Source: Heterotrichella gracilis
Taxonomy: Eukaryota; Sar; Xanthophyceae; Tribonematales; Xanthonemataceae
Length of the DNA stretch: 64,000 bases
Direction: 5' to 3'
Assembly: GCA_032358255.1 (NCBI GenBank)
Contig: JAULBX010030152.1
Coordinates: 62,001-126,000, forward strand
Part shown: piece after piece, positions 15,218 through 22,939 of the stretch
How positions within the stretch are numbered: the stretch's first letter is position 1
Layout of the letters: each line of letters opens with the position of its first letter
Made by a program: the position numbers and the translations under genes
The notes under the pieces: model-generated
The model's input: only the letters and a program-made list of their open reading frames with translations
Told to the model about the DNA's origin: nothing
Database searches by the model: none

Positions 15218-17359
15218 ATGGCCGATATCGCCGCCGACGCATTCAGCGCCTACGAAAAGGTCGTGGAGTCCAGCGGCACTTTCACGCCTCGCCCTGGCCA
15301 GCGCCAGATGGCCGAGCTGGTGGCTTCGGTCATGGCCCGGGGCACGCTGGATCGGGAAGCCAAGGAGCAGGAAAGCGCCATTGCGGTGATCGATGCCGGC
15401 ACCGGCGTGGGAAAGAGCCTTGGGGCCTGCGTTCCGGCCATTGCGGCCGCGCTGGAGCGCCGCGCGCGCGTGATCGTGAGCACTGCCACGGTGAACCTGC
15501 AGGAGCAGCTGATCGCCAAGGACCTGCCGCGCTTTCGCGAGCTCATGGGCCGGGACTTCAAGTTCGCCCTTGGCAAGGGGCGCGGGCGCTATGTCTGCAA
15601 GGTCAAGCTGGCGCGCATGGCCGGCGAAGGCGGCGCATCGGAGGAAAGTGACTTTTTCGCCGACGACGCCGAGCACAGCCCCGCGCCGGCCGCTGCCAGC
15701 GAGTCGGTCATCACCCTGTACCGCGAACTGAGCAAGGATCTGCACTCCGGCGCGTGGGATGGGGAGCGCGATTCCCTGACCACCAGCGCGGACGAGTTGC
15801 GCTGGCCATCCATTGCCGCAGACCACCAGTCGTGCACGGGCAAGAACTGCCAGCTGCGCTCCAGCTGCACCTACTTTGATGCGCGCAAGAAGCTGGTCGA
15901 GGCCGATGTGATCGTGGTCAATCACGACCTGCTGCTGGCGTCTCTGGACACGAACCTGCTGCCCAAGCTGGATGAGAGCCTGCTGATCCTGGACGAGGCC
16001 CATGAGCTTCCCGAAATCGCCTCTTCCCAGTTCACCTACACGACCGAGTTGAGCAACCTGCGCTGGTTGAACCAGGTGGGCACGCGCATCAGCAAGGCGG
16101 GCAAGGCCTTGGCGTATGACGGGACGAAGGATGCTCTTGAGGCTACGTCGCGCCTGACTCAGGCGATTCAGGACCTGCAGGAGCTGGTGATCAGCATGTA
16201 CGGGGCGGCCCTGCAGACCACGGACAAGACGGCGCGCCTGCCCCATGGGGTGCTGCCCGAGCCGCTGGCCGAGCCGATGGGGCTGATCATGTCTCTGGGC
16301 AAGGCCGTGGGCACTGCCCTGGGCGAAATGGCGGCGATCATCAAGGACAAGCTGGAGGCCGGGCCCAACCCGGAGTTGACCCAGATGTATGCGGCCCTGG
16401 GCGCGCACGTGCCGCGGCTGGACCAGCTGGTGGGCTGCATGGATCTGATGCTGCGCCAACCCCAACCCCGCGACCCGGCCAACAAGCCAGATGCCAAGTG
16501 GTTTCGCTTCGATGACGCGTCCGGCTACATCCAGATCACGGCCAATGCCTGCCCGCAGGTCGCCGGCGACATGCTGCGCACGGTGTTCTGGCCCTTTGTG
16601 CGCAGCGCTGTGCTGACCTCCGCGACGATACGCACGCTGGGCCGGTTTGACTACTTCCTGCAGTCCGTGGGGCTGGATGGCAACCCCAACGTGCAGACGC
16701 TGGGTGTGAAGAGCAATTTCAACTACGCCGAGCAGGGCAAGCTGACTGTGGTGGCCATACGCTCGAATACAAAGGATTTCGACGCCTACAACCGCGAGGT
16801 CGCCGGCGAGATGCTGACCGACATCGCCGAGGTCCGCCACGGCGCCCTGGCCCTGTTCACCAGCAAAGCCCACATGCAGATGACCTATGAGGCCATGCCG
16901 GAGGATCTGCGCGAGCGGGTGCTGCTGCAGGGCTCGATGTCACGCGGGCGGCTGCTGGCCGAGCACAGGCGCCGGGTGGATGAGGGCCAGGCCTGCACCA
17001 TCCTGGGCCTGCAGTCCTTTGGCCAGGGCGTGGACCTGCCCGGGATCTACTGCGAGAAGGTGTTCATCGCCAAGCTGCCCTTCGCCCCGCCCACAGACCC
17101 CGTGGGCCAGGCGCGTGCGGAGTGGCTGCGCCGCGCTGGGCGTGACCCCTTTGAGGAGCTGGCGGTACCGGCCGTGGGGATCAAGCTGACCCAGTGGACC
17201 GGGCGGCTGATTCGCTCTGAGTCGGATATGGGCACGATCTACTGCTACGACAAGCGGCTGGTGCAGACTGAGTACGGCCGCCAGATCCGACAGAGCCTGC
17301 CGCCTTACGCGACTTTCATCCGACAGGACGGGGAGCTGCGAACGGTGGATGCTGTTTAG
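15218..17359 (+). CDS. dinG: DinG/XPD-family superfamily 2 helicase
   Basis: A 713-residue ATP-dependent DNA helicase. Walker A is GTGVGKSLG near residue 67. Cysteines of an iron-sulphur domain appear as SCTGKNCQLRSSC around residues 204-216. The Walker B box is LLILDEAHELPE near 255. The C-terminal half has DLPGIYCEKVFI and a final helicase motif WTGRLIRSESDMG. These are the DinG features; family members unwind 5'-3' and resolve R-loops and D-loops. DinG homologues also accompany type IV-A CRISPR loci on plasmids, but no type IV genes are near it here. It probably serves plasmid replication or repair. Confidence 0.88.
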   Translation: MADIAADAFSAYEKVVESSGTFTPRPGQRQMAELVASVMARGTLDREAKEQESAIAVIDAGTGVGKSLGACVPAIAAALERRARVIVSTATVNLQEQLIAKDLPRFRELMGRDFKFALGKGRGRYVCKVKLARMAGEGGASEESDFFADDAEHSPAPAAASESVITLYRELSKDLHSGAWDGERDSLTTSADELRWPSIAADHQSCTGKNCQLRSSCTYFDARKKLVEADVIVVNHDLLLASLDTNLLPKLDESLLILDEAHELPEIASSQFTYTTELSNLRWLNQVGTRISKAGKALAYDGTKDALEATSRLTQAIQDLQELVISMYGAALQTTDKTARLPHGVLPEPLAEPMGLIMSLGKAVGTALGEMAAIIKDKLEAGPNPELTQMYAALGAHVPRLDQLVGCMDLMLRQPQPRDPANKPDAKWFRFDDASGYIQITANACPQVAGDMLRTVFWPFVRSAVLTSATIRTLGRFDYFLQSVGLDGNPNVQTLGVKSNFNYAEQGKLTVVAIRSNTKDFDAYNREVAGEMLTDIAEVRHGALALFTSKAHMQMTYEAMPEDLRERVLLQGSMSRGRLLAEHRRRVDEGQACTILGLQSFGQGVDLPGIYCEKVFIAKLPFAPPTDPVGQARAEWLRRAGRDPFEELAVPAVGIKLTQWTGRLIRSESDMGTIYCYDKRLVQTEYGRQIRQSLPPYATFIRQDGELRTVDAV

Positions 17360-17409
17360 CCCCGACCCTTTGATTGCATTCGTCCGTCATGGGCGAACAA
17401 GGAAACCAT

Positions 17410-17592
17410 ATGTTCCACACCGACTTCGAGACCGAGCCCATAGGCGGCGGCAATCCCTATTACTTGTGCATGCACTGCAAGAGATCCGAGCCCGAGATCA
17501 ACGGCCGGCTTGAGAAGCATGAATCCTGGTGCGAGTACCGCCAGGCCAAGGAGGCTGGCAACCCCTGGCCGCCCGCGAACGAGGGCGAGTAA
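17410..17592 (+). CDS. Small zinc-finger protein, 60 aa
   Basis: A CxxC pair (LCMHCKRS) plus a later His and Cys (KHESWCEY) form a plausible C2HC zinc site. I start it at ATG 17410 because AAGGA lies about 9 nt before. In-frame ATGs at 17374 and 17389 lack this. The stop TAA overlaps the ATG of the next gene (TAATG). Probably a small nucleic-acid or protein-binding factor. Confidence 0.65.
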   Translation: MFHTDFETEPIGGGNPYYLCMHCKRSEPEINGRLEKHESWCEYRQAKEAGNPWPPANEGE

Positions 17593-17819
17593 TGCGAAAG
17601 CAGTCCCGGGTATATCGACTTCGGCGTCTGTCTGAGTGCTGCTGTCCAGTCCATGGCACCGGCATGGTTCAAAAGGGGAACGCTGAAGTGGACGGCGTGC
17701 ATGTCTATGTCGCAAAGTGCCCACGCCGCGATTGCGATATTGAGGCGACGTCATTTGTGGCACATGGGCCCCTGACCCTTCGTCCGGCCTTTTCGCATCT
17801 CCTGTTGGGAGAAAAATAG
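17592..17819 (+). CDS. Small cysteine-rich protein, 75 aa
   Basis: Coupled to the preceding gene through TAATG. Very basic start (RKQSRVYRLRRL), then CCCPVHGTG and VAKCPRRDCDIEA, which together make a likely four-ligand zinc ribbon of about 45 residues. This is the second zinc-binding miniprotein in tandem. Function unknown. Confidence 0.6.
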   Translation: MRKQSRVYRLRRLSECCCPVHGTGMVQKGNAEVDGVHVYVAKCPRRDCDIEATSFVAHGPLTLRPAFSHLLLGEK

Positions 17820-17860
17820 TCGCCTCTTGCGCGCGATGCGCTATCGTGTATCTTGGAAGA

Positions 17861-18175
17861 ATGAAGATGCATAAACAGATTGCGGTATCGATTCTGGTCG
17901 CGCTACTTGCGATCCCAGCCATGGCCCAGGAGTGCCGGGCACCCAAGGTATTCTTTGTCAGCATGCTGCTGGGCAAGGTCGAGGCGCCCACGGTGGTTCG
18001 CCTGGTGCACTCGCAGCAACGGGCCTGTTCACGAGCCGCGGCAGAAGAGTATTTCGCACGCGAGGTTGCCAAGGAATTCAGCGGCTACAAGATCCTCGAC
18101 ACCATCACCATGGCTGTGGACCAGGAAGACGGCACGCCGAAGCGCTCCGGCCGTGAAATCTCTACTGACATCTAG
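17861..18175 (+). CDS. Secreted small protein, 104 aa
   Basis: The start at ATG 17861 is preceded by GGAAGA. It has an N-terminal Sec signal peptide (KQIAVSILVALLAIPAMAQE) with a good AMA-Q cleavage site. The mature part is about 80 residues with two cysteines (ECRAPKV and QRACSRA) that could form a disulphide. It contains RLVHSQQRACSRAAAEEYF. Periplasmic location is expected. Function unknown. Confidence 0.7.
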   Translation: MKMHKQIAVSILVALLAIPAMAQECRAPKVFFVSMLLGKVEAPTVVRLVHSQQRACSRAAAEEYFAREVAKEFSGYKILDTITMAVDQEDGTPKRSGREISTDI

Positions 18176-18179
18176 CGAT

Positions 18180-18554
18180 ATGCCACTCGAAACACGAAAG
18201 CGCATCAAAGGTTCTGTAGTTCTCGTGCGGGATGAGCAGTTCAGCTTTCAGGCGCATGTGCCTCGCAAGGCAGTCCTGAGCATTCTCAAACACTACGACC
18301 CCATGGGCGACTTCAGTGTTTATGCCGCCAAGAAGAGCGTCACTCAGCGGGAGTTCCTGCTGGCCGCTCAATTCGTCTGCCAGTACAACCGCAAGGAGCT
18401 GGCGCAGCGTCTGGGGTGCAGCATCAAGGTTGCGAACAAGTGGTATGCCGGGCTGGACTCGGCCGACTACCACGGGATGAGCCCGATCGTATGGAAATTC
18501 CTGGCTGAGATCATGTTGAAGGCTGATCCATCCCTCGGCTCGCCCAGCAGATGA
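18180..18554 (+). CDS. Hypothetical protein with possible HTH, 124 aa
   Basis: The segment NRKELAQRLGCSIKVANKWY (residues about 70-90) has the spacing of a helix-turn-helix, with AxxLGxS and a following recognition helix. The N-terminal part is beta-rich (GSVVLVRDEQFSFQAHVP). It may be a small transcription factor. It overlaps the next gene by 4 nt (ATGA). Confidence 0.6.
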   Translation: MPLETRKRIKGSVVLVRDEQFSFQAHVPRKAVLSILKHYDPMGDFSVYAAKKSVTQREFLLAAQFVCQYNRKELAQRLGCSIKVANKWYAGLDSADYHGMSPIVWKFLAEIMLKADPSLGSPSR

Positions 18555-18961
18555 GCAAGTCGAAAGTCACCAGGGTGCGCCCTGCAGGTCCTGACCACCA
18601 GGTGCTGACGGTCACCGGTGGCCACGGGAGTTACCGCAAGGAACCGTGCCCGGGGTGTCCTTGGCGCGTTGACCAGACGGGTGTATTCCCGCCTGAGGCC
18701 TTCGCCCACTCTGCCGGCACCAGCCATGACATGGCCCAGCACACCTTTGGCTGTCACGAGTCAGGCAAGTCAAAGCCGGCTGTTTGCGCTGGTTTCCTGC
18801 TGCGCGGGGCTGATCACAATCTGAGTGTTCGCCTGCAGCGCATGAAGGGCCGCATGCTTGACGTTGAGGATGGGGGGCTGGTTCTGCACGAGAGCTACCG
18901 GGCGATGGCAGTTGCGAACGGTCTTTCTGCCGACCATGATTCATTGCTCGGCTCCAGGTGA
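18551..18961 (+). CDS. DUF6283-like cysteine protein, 136 aa
   Basis: It carries EPCPGCPWRVD, then TFGCHESG and AVCAGFLLRGADHNLSVR. This CPxCPWR / GCH / CAGFL order is the signature I associate with DUF6283 proteins of phages and plasmids. The five Cys/His residues are likely a metal site. Biochemical role unknown. Its start overlaps the preceding gene, and it ends a plus-strand cluster of small zinc-type proteins (17.4-19.0 kb). Confidence 0.7.
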   Translation: MSKSKVTRVRPAGPDHQVLTVTGGHGSYRKEPCPGCPWRVDQTGVFPPEAFAHSAGTSHDMAQHTFGCHESGKSKPAVCAGFLLRGADHNLSVRLQRMKGRMLDVEDGGLVLHESYRAMAVANGLSADHDSLLGSR

Positions 18962-19010
18962 ATTTCCAGGCGCTTTGCTTTTTCCGCCCGTACCTAACCC
19001 AGCTGCCGTC

Positions 19011-19979
19011 CTACAACGGCAAAGGCGGGGCTGGCACAACTCTTGGCCCAGTGCTCAGAAACGCCATCCAGTTGTGAAGCGCTGATTCAAAGCTGCGGTT
19101 CATGACCGGCTCCATCAGCCTATTGACCAGCAGATCGGCCATGCTGCGCTCGAGAAAGGCCATCACCTCCAACACGCCGGCCTGATCGAGCTCAAACCGC
19201 GTCTTGTCGGCCACCAGTGTCTTCACATTGGCGCGGCGGCAGATGGGCTTGAGCCACAGCGGGTAGTTGTAGGGGTCGGTAAAGAGTGGGGCCCACGGGG
19301 CGAAGGCCACCAGGTGCTCAAGGTATGCCTCTACGACTGGAATCTCAGTGAGCGATCTCGGGTCGTCGTTATACCCATCCACGCCAATGAGCAGCTCACC
19401 CATCATTTTCTGGGCGAACTCAGAACTCTCAAGGAACGAGTCAAAGACCCTGAGTGCCGGCGCGAGGTTCATCGACTCGACCTCCTCTTTTCGAATCTCG
19501 AGGTAGGTCCTGGTTTCTACACCCTGAATAACCGACAACAAGGGTGCTAAAGCCTGTTCCGTAAAGTCTTCGGCTATGCCTTGGGTGAACTTTCGCACGG
19601 TGGCCAGGTCCTCATCCGAGCCGAAGACCAGCGTCGCCCAGCGCCGGCCCCGGGCGTCAAAGACGTCGGCTTGCAGCTGAAGCAGGTAAGGCAAGGCCTC
19701 AGGTACATCTGACAACTGGAGGTAGTGCATGCTACTGTCCCGCAAGTGAGAGATGCATATCCAGCCGGCTTGCTCTGAACGCGTGCTCACCATCTCGCAC
19801 AGGCGCTTTGCTGCCTGCAAGTTCAGGTCGTTGATGGACTGAGTCAGCCGTTCAATATCCTCTGCGTGGTTCCTGCTGATGAGCAGTACTGCCGCATCAC
19901 TGGTTGTGATGTCCCATGGTCCAGCGCAGAAGGCCCGAAGAGCTTCTATCCTGGAAATCCTTTTGGCCGAATCCCCCAT
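19011..19979 (-). CDS. Hypothetical protein, 322 aa
   Basis: A mostly helical, soluble protein with a calm composition: ITTSDAAVLLISRNHAEDIERL, LQAAKRLCEMVSTRSEQAG, LPYLLQLQADVFDARGRRW. No motif gives away its function. It is convergent with the DUF6283-like gene (49 nt apart) and divergent from the Cas12m locus, whose upstream repeat-like element begins 58 nt from its start codon. It is not one of the known Cas ancillary families that I can recognise. Confidence 0.65.
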   Translation of the reverse strand: MGDSAKRISRIEALRAFCAGPWDITTSDAAVLLISRNHAEDIERLTQSINDLNLQAAKRLCEMVSTRSEQAGWICISHLRDSSMHYLQLSDVPEALPYLLQLQADVFDARGRRWATLVFGSDEDLATVRKFTQGIAEDFTEQALAPLLSVIQGVETRTYLEIRKEEVESMNLAPALRVFDSFLESSEFAQKMMGELLIGVDGYNDDPRSLTEIPVVEAYLEHLVAFAPWAPLFTDPYNYPLWLKPICRRANVKTLVADKTRFELDQAGVLEVMAFLERSMADLLVNRLMEPVMNRSFESALHNWMAFLSTGPRVVPAPPLPL

Positions 19980-20036
19980 GTACCGTCCTCACGCCGTTGT
20001 CTTGATGACTTGATGATAAGAGGGTGCTAGATTCGA

Positions 20037-20072
20037 GGTCAAAAAACCTGTCCGTTGGCTTTTGAACGGAAC
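20037..20072 (+). repeat. Orphan CRISPR repeat-like element upstream of cas12m
   Basis: A 36-nt stretch in the same orientation as the downstream array matches the consensus repeat at 30 of 36 positions. The hairpin stem TCCGTT/AACGGA is unchanged, and three of the six differences lie in its loop (GGCTTTTG instead of GGGTAGTG). It ends 72 nt before the effector's ATG. The following 30 nt (20073-20102) would be its guide if it were processed. This is the arrangement of CRISPR-RNA-like regulators that target their own cas promoter, but no target is visible here. Confidence 0.75.
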
Positions 20073-20106
20073 ACCCCTTTTCACCTGTGAATGCGCCGCT
20101 CTGCCC

Positions 20107-20134
20107 TTGACGCAGCGGACTTTGGATGGATACT
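20107..20134 (+). promoter_or_regulatory. Putative promoter of cas12m
   Basis: TTGACG at 20107-20112 and GATACT at 20129-20134 have 16-nt spacing. The expected start point is only a few nt before ATG 20145 and there is no clear Shine-Dalgarno, so the message may be leaderless or start further upstream. Confidence 0.45.
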
Positions 20135-20144
20135 GGTCTGAGCT

Positions 20145-22004
20145 ATGCATACAGACATGAACGATGACGATGTGGGCGCAAGCGTTGCCCCGGACGAGCC
20201 GGACGCGCCCGCCAGGCCCGGCAAAACGCGCAAGGTGGTGACCGTACGCGCCTACGGCTGCAATCTCTTGGGTGGACGCGAGGCCGATGGCCTGGCCTTG
20301 TCTGTCCTCAGGAAGCAAAACCACTTCTGGAACAAGCTGGTGGAGATCGAGCGCGAGGCCCGCGCGGTCTACCGCGAGGCTTTGATCCAAGGTGATGCGG
20401 AGTTGGCTGACTTGGCCCGCCAGGCCGACGAGAAGCAGCTGACCATTGACGCGCTGATCCAGGCCCGCAACGTCAAGCGCGTGGACAAGCGGTCCAAAAA
20501 GATCGAAGGGGCTGAAAACTACGCCACTCTCATCAAGCAGCACAGTGGCGAGCTCAAGGACCTGCGCGCGCGGATGAAGGAGTTGCGCGCCCGCGCCAAG
20601 TTGGCGGCAGCACCCGTGCTGCAAGAGGCTGAGCTGCAGCGACGTGAGAAGGTCAAATTGGCCACCCATTCAAGCGATCTGTGGTCGCCTCACCGGGAAA
20701 CTGTGCTGGTCAAGTTCGATGTGGCCCGGGTTCGCGCCATGAAGGAGGGTCGTGAGCTGCAGTTTCACCGTTTCGACGGCAACGGCAGTTTTGGGGTGCG
20801 CTTCTCCTACGACGGTGGGTTGCTGTCCAAACTCACCAGTGGCTCGACCTCTCTCATCTATATGCGCGACCCCACGCCCGAGGAGCTGGGAGCCAAGAAG
20901 GCGGTGAAGGCCGACGGCAATGTGCGCAAGGTGGTGGAGATGCGCGCAGGCTACAAGGCTGAAGACAAGTCTTACCCGGTGCTCAGGTTCATGGTCACGA
21001 TCCATGGTGGGCGGGCATTGCCCACGGACGGCCCGGTCAAGACGGTCACGGTCAAGCGCGAGATGCACGTGAACCGCGCGGACTGGAAGATGGTCTTCAT
21101 GTATTCGCGGGAGGGGACGGATGCTGACTTTACGGCTGAGCTGCCTCCTGCGGCCGTGGGCGTGGACTTTGGCTTCAGGCTGGTGCAGGACCGCGAGGGC
21201 AACAAGGGTCTTCGGGTGGCCACGATCAGCAACGGCGAGAGCGCGCGCCACGTGGTGCTGGATGCGGAGTGGTTGCGGCGCATGGAGCGGGCTGATTCCG
21301 TGCGCTCCAGGCTGGACGATGCCGCCAACATTTTCTGGCAACAGGTCAAGCCGCGGCTGGCAGGACCTCAGTTCGATGCATTGGAAGAGGACTCATGGTT
21401 CCGGGTCCTGGCCGGCAAGGTTCTGAGGGCCAAGAGTGCCTATTCAGGTCTCCTGCGGGATCTGTGCATCGCTCACGAGAAGGCCGAGCGACCTCTGGGC
21501 GATGAGACAGCCGCTTTCATGGCTACCTTTGAGCGCGAGGCGACCAGTCTGGCCCTGCAGGCGCACCACGCTAAACGCAAGGCTATCGATCACCGCAAGC
21601 ACATCTTCCGCAATGAGGCCGCCCAGCTGGCCAAGGATTGTGGCTTGATCGCACTGGAGGACGTGGACTTCCGGGCCCTGGCCGAGCTGGTAAAACCGGA
21701 CGGGACTGAGACTGAGCTTGCGGCGGCTGCGCGTAAGTACCGGACTTGGGCCGCACCTTCTGAACTAAGGCTGGCCATCGAGCAGGCTGCAAAGCGTGAG
21801 AAGCGTGAAGTGGTGCCCATCGACCCGGCAAACACAACCAGAACCTGCTCTTCCTGTGGCCATGTGCACCAGCATGCCATTCAGGACCTGACGTTTATCT
21901 GCGAGTCGTGCAGCAAGGTTTGGGACCAGGACGAAAATGCAGCTCACAACATCCGGAAATCTGCACTACAGATGGATGGAATTGCAATGAAATCATCGTC
22001 TTAG
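20145..22004 (+). CDS. cas12m: Cas12m-like (type V-M / former V-U1) CRISPR effector
   Basis: A 619-residue compact type V effector. The N-terminal half is a helical/WED region (residues about 28-175 strongly charged), with a LQFHRFDGNGSFGVRF block near 206-221. That block closely matches the corresponding segment I recall in Mycolicibacterium Cas12m2 (HHRFDGSG). The C-terminal half is RuvC: motif I AVGVDFGFRL (Asp341), motif II LIALEDVDFRAL (Glu505) and motif III WDQDENAAHNI (Asp596). A zinc ribbon holds Cys568, 571, 586 and 589. All three catalytic acidic residues appear canonical. Cas12m proteins are known for binding DNA without cutting; whether this one cuts cannot be told. There are no adaptation genes nearby. 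The array starts 9 nt after the stop. Confidence 0.88.
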   Translation: MHTDMNDDDVGASVAPDEPDAPARPGKTRKVVTVRAYGCNLLGGREADGLALSVLRKQNHFWNKLVEIEREARAVYREALIQGDAELADLARQADEKQLTIDALIQARNVKRVDKRSKKIEGAENYATLIKQHSGELKDLRARMKELRARAKLAAAPVLQEAELQRREKVKLATHSSDLWSPHRETVLVKFDVARVRAMKEGRELQFHRFDGNGSFGVRFSYDGGLLSKLTSGSTSLIYMRDPTPEELGAKKAVKADGNVRKVVEMRAGYKAEDKSYPVLRFMVTIHGGRALPTDGPVKTVTVKREMHVNRADWKMVFMYSREGTDADFTAELPPAAVGVDFGFRLVQDREGNKGLRVATISNGESARHVVLDAEWLRRMERADSVRSRLDDAANIFWQQVKPRLAGPQFDALEEDSWFRVLAGKVLRAKSAYSGLLRDLCIAHEKAERPLGDETAAFMATFEREATSLALQAHHAKRKAIDHRKHIFRNEAAQLAKDCGLIALEDVDFRALAELVKPDGTETELAAAARKYRTWAAPSELRLAIEQAAKREKREVVPIDPANTTRTCSSCGHVHQHAIQDLTFICESCSKVWDQDENAAHNIRKSALQMDGIAMKSSS

Positions 22005-22013
22005 TAGAATTCA

Positions 22014-22495
22014 GATCAAGAACCCTGTCCGTTGGGTAGTGAACGGAACATCGCGATCGGCATCGACCGGACATTGGCCGATCAAGAACCCTGTCCGTTG
22101 GGTAGTGAACGGAACCGCCGAAGCGTGGTGGCAAAGCTGCGCGGCGATCAAGAACCCTGTCCGTTGGGTAGTGAACGGAACTTAACCGCCAGAAAATTTG
22201 ACTGTCCATGCGATCAAGAACCCTGTCCGTTGGGTAGTGAACGGAACAGACACGGAGCGCGGTTGCGCTCATGACTAGATCAAGAACCCTGTCCGTTGGG
22301 TAGTGAACGGAACCTGTCTATCCGTTCGAACAAAACTGGCAGTGATCATGAACCCTGTCCGTTGGGCGCTGAACGGAACGTAAGTAGCTAACGCTTGAAT
22401 TTTTTCCCTGTCCGTTGGGTAATAAACGGAACTAATCACAAAAGTGATTACAGTGGCGGTGCGATCAAGAACCCTGTCCTTTGGGTTAATAGAAC
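22014..22495 (+). CRISPR. CRISPR array of the Cas12m locus (8 repeats, 7 spacers)
   Basis: The 36-nt repeat begins GATCAAGAACCCTGTCC and ends GAACGGAAC. Copies start at 22014, 22080, 22146, 22212, 22278, 22344, 22397 and 22463. The first five are identical. The sixth has four changes, the seventh is degenerate over its first third, and the eighth is 33 nt and has lost the stem. Spacers are 30 nt, except the sixth, which is 17 nt. Each good repeat ends in a hairpin TCCGTT-GGGTAGTG-AACGGA, the usual 5' handle of type V guides. The array reads in the gene's direction, and the decay at the far end puts the newest spacers next to cas12m. Confidence 0.95.
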
Positions 22496-22502
22496 GACAA
22501 GC

Positions 22503-22877
22503 TCACTCCACGATGAGTTCGCTGGCCAGTGCGTAGAGCAGCCTGGCGTACAGATTGCTCTCATTGGGGCTCAGGGTGACGCCGCCCGGGTTCCCGTTCG
22601 GGGCACAAATGGCAATGTCCTGGTTGGGGAAGCGCACCATCCGCCAGCCCTTGAGCTCCATCAGGGCGACCATCTCGATCATCCCGTCCTCTATCAGCTG
22701 CAGGGCCTCAGGCGTGCACGGCACTTCTATGGTGCCGCGCTCTTCGTTGATCTGGGCCACGGGCTGGCTCAGCTGCAGCTCCCCGATATCGCCGGCGACG
22801 CTTTGCATGGTGCTTTTCAGGAAGCGGCTGAGCGCGAGTGAGGCGGCCGAGTGGTGTCTGCGGTTCTGATCGTTCAT
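22503..22877 (-). CDS. Hypothetical protein, 124 aa
   Basis: A soluble alpha/beta protein. Residues about 55-90 hold TPEALQLIEDGMIEMVALMEL and GWRMVRFPNQDIAICAPNG. No family recognised. It ends 8 nt beyond the last CRISPR repeat and is transcribed toward the array, so read-through could give antisense array RNA. It follows the recombinase gene at 62 nt distance, and the two may share a transcript. Confidence 0.6.
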   Translation of the reverse strand: MNDQNRRHHSAASLALSRFLKSTMQSVAGDIGELQLSQPVAQINEERGTIEVPCTPEALQLIEDGMIEMVALMELKGWRMVRFPNQDIAICAPNGNPGGVTLSPNESNLYARLLYALASELIVE

Positions 22878-22939
22878 GGGGAAGGCTCTCTTTTCAGGGG
22901 TAATGGGGGCACGCCCGGGGCTGGCCCGGGGTGTCTGTG

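Noticed and set aside
14837-16873. 678-residue minus-strand open frame
   Set aside because: Antisense shadow of the DinG-family gene. The plus-strand product has all helicase motifs, while this frame is a His/Gln/Arg-rich composition artefact of GC-rich DNA.
20145-22004. TnpB transposon protein instead of Cas12
   Set aside because: Too long for ordinary TnpB, has Cas12m-like N-terminal blocks and is followed directly by a true CRISPR array. No transposon ends or tnpA seen.
15218-22495. Type IV-A CRISPR system because of DinG
   Set aside because: No csf genes or type IV repeats. The effector beside the array is clearly of type V.
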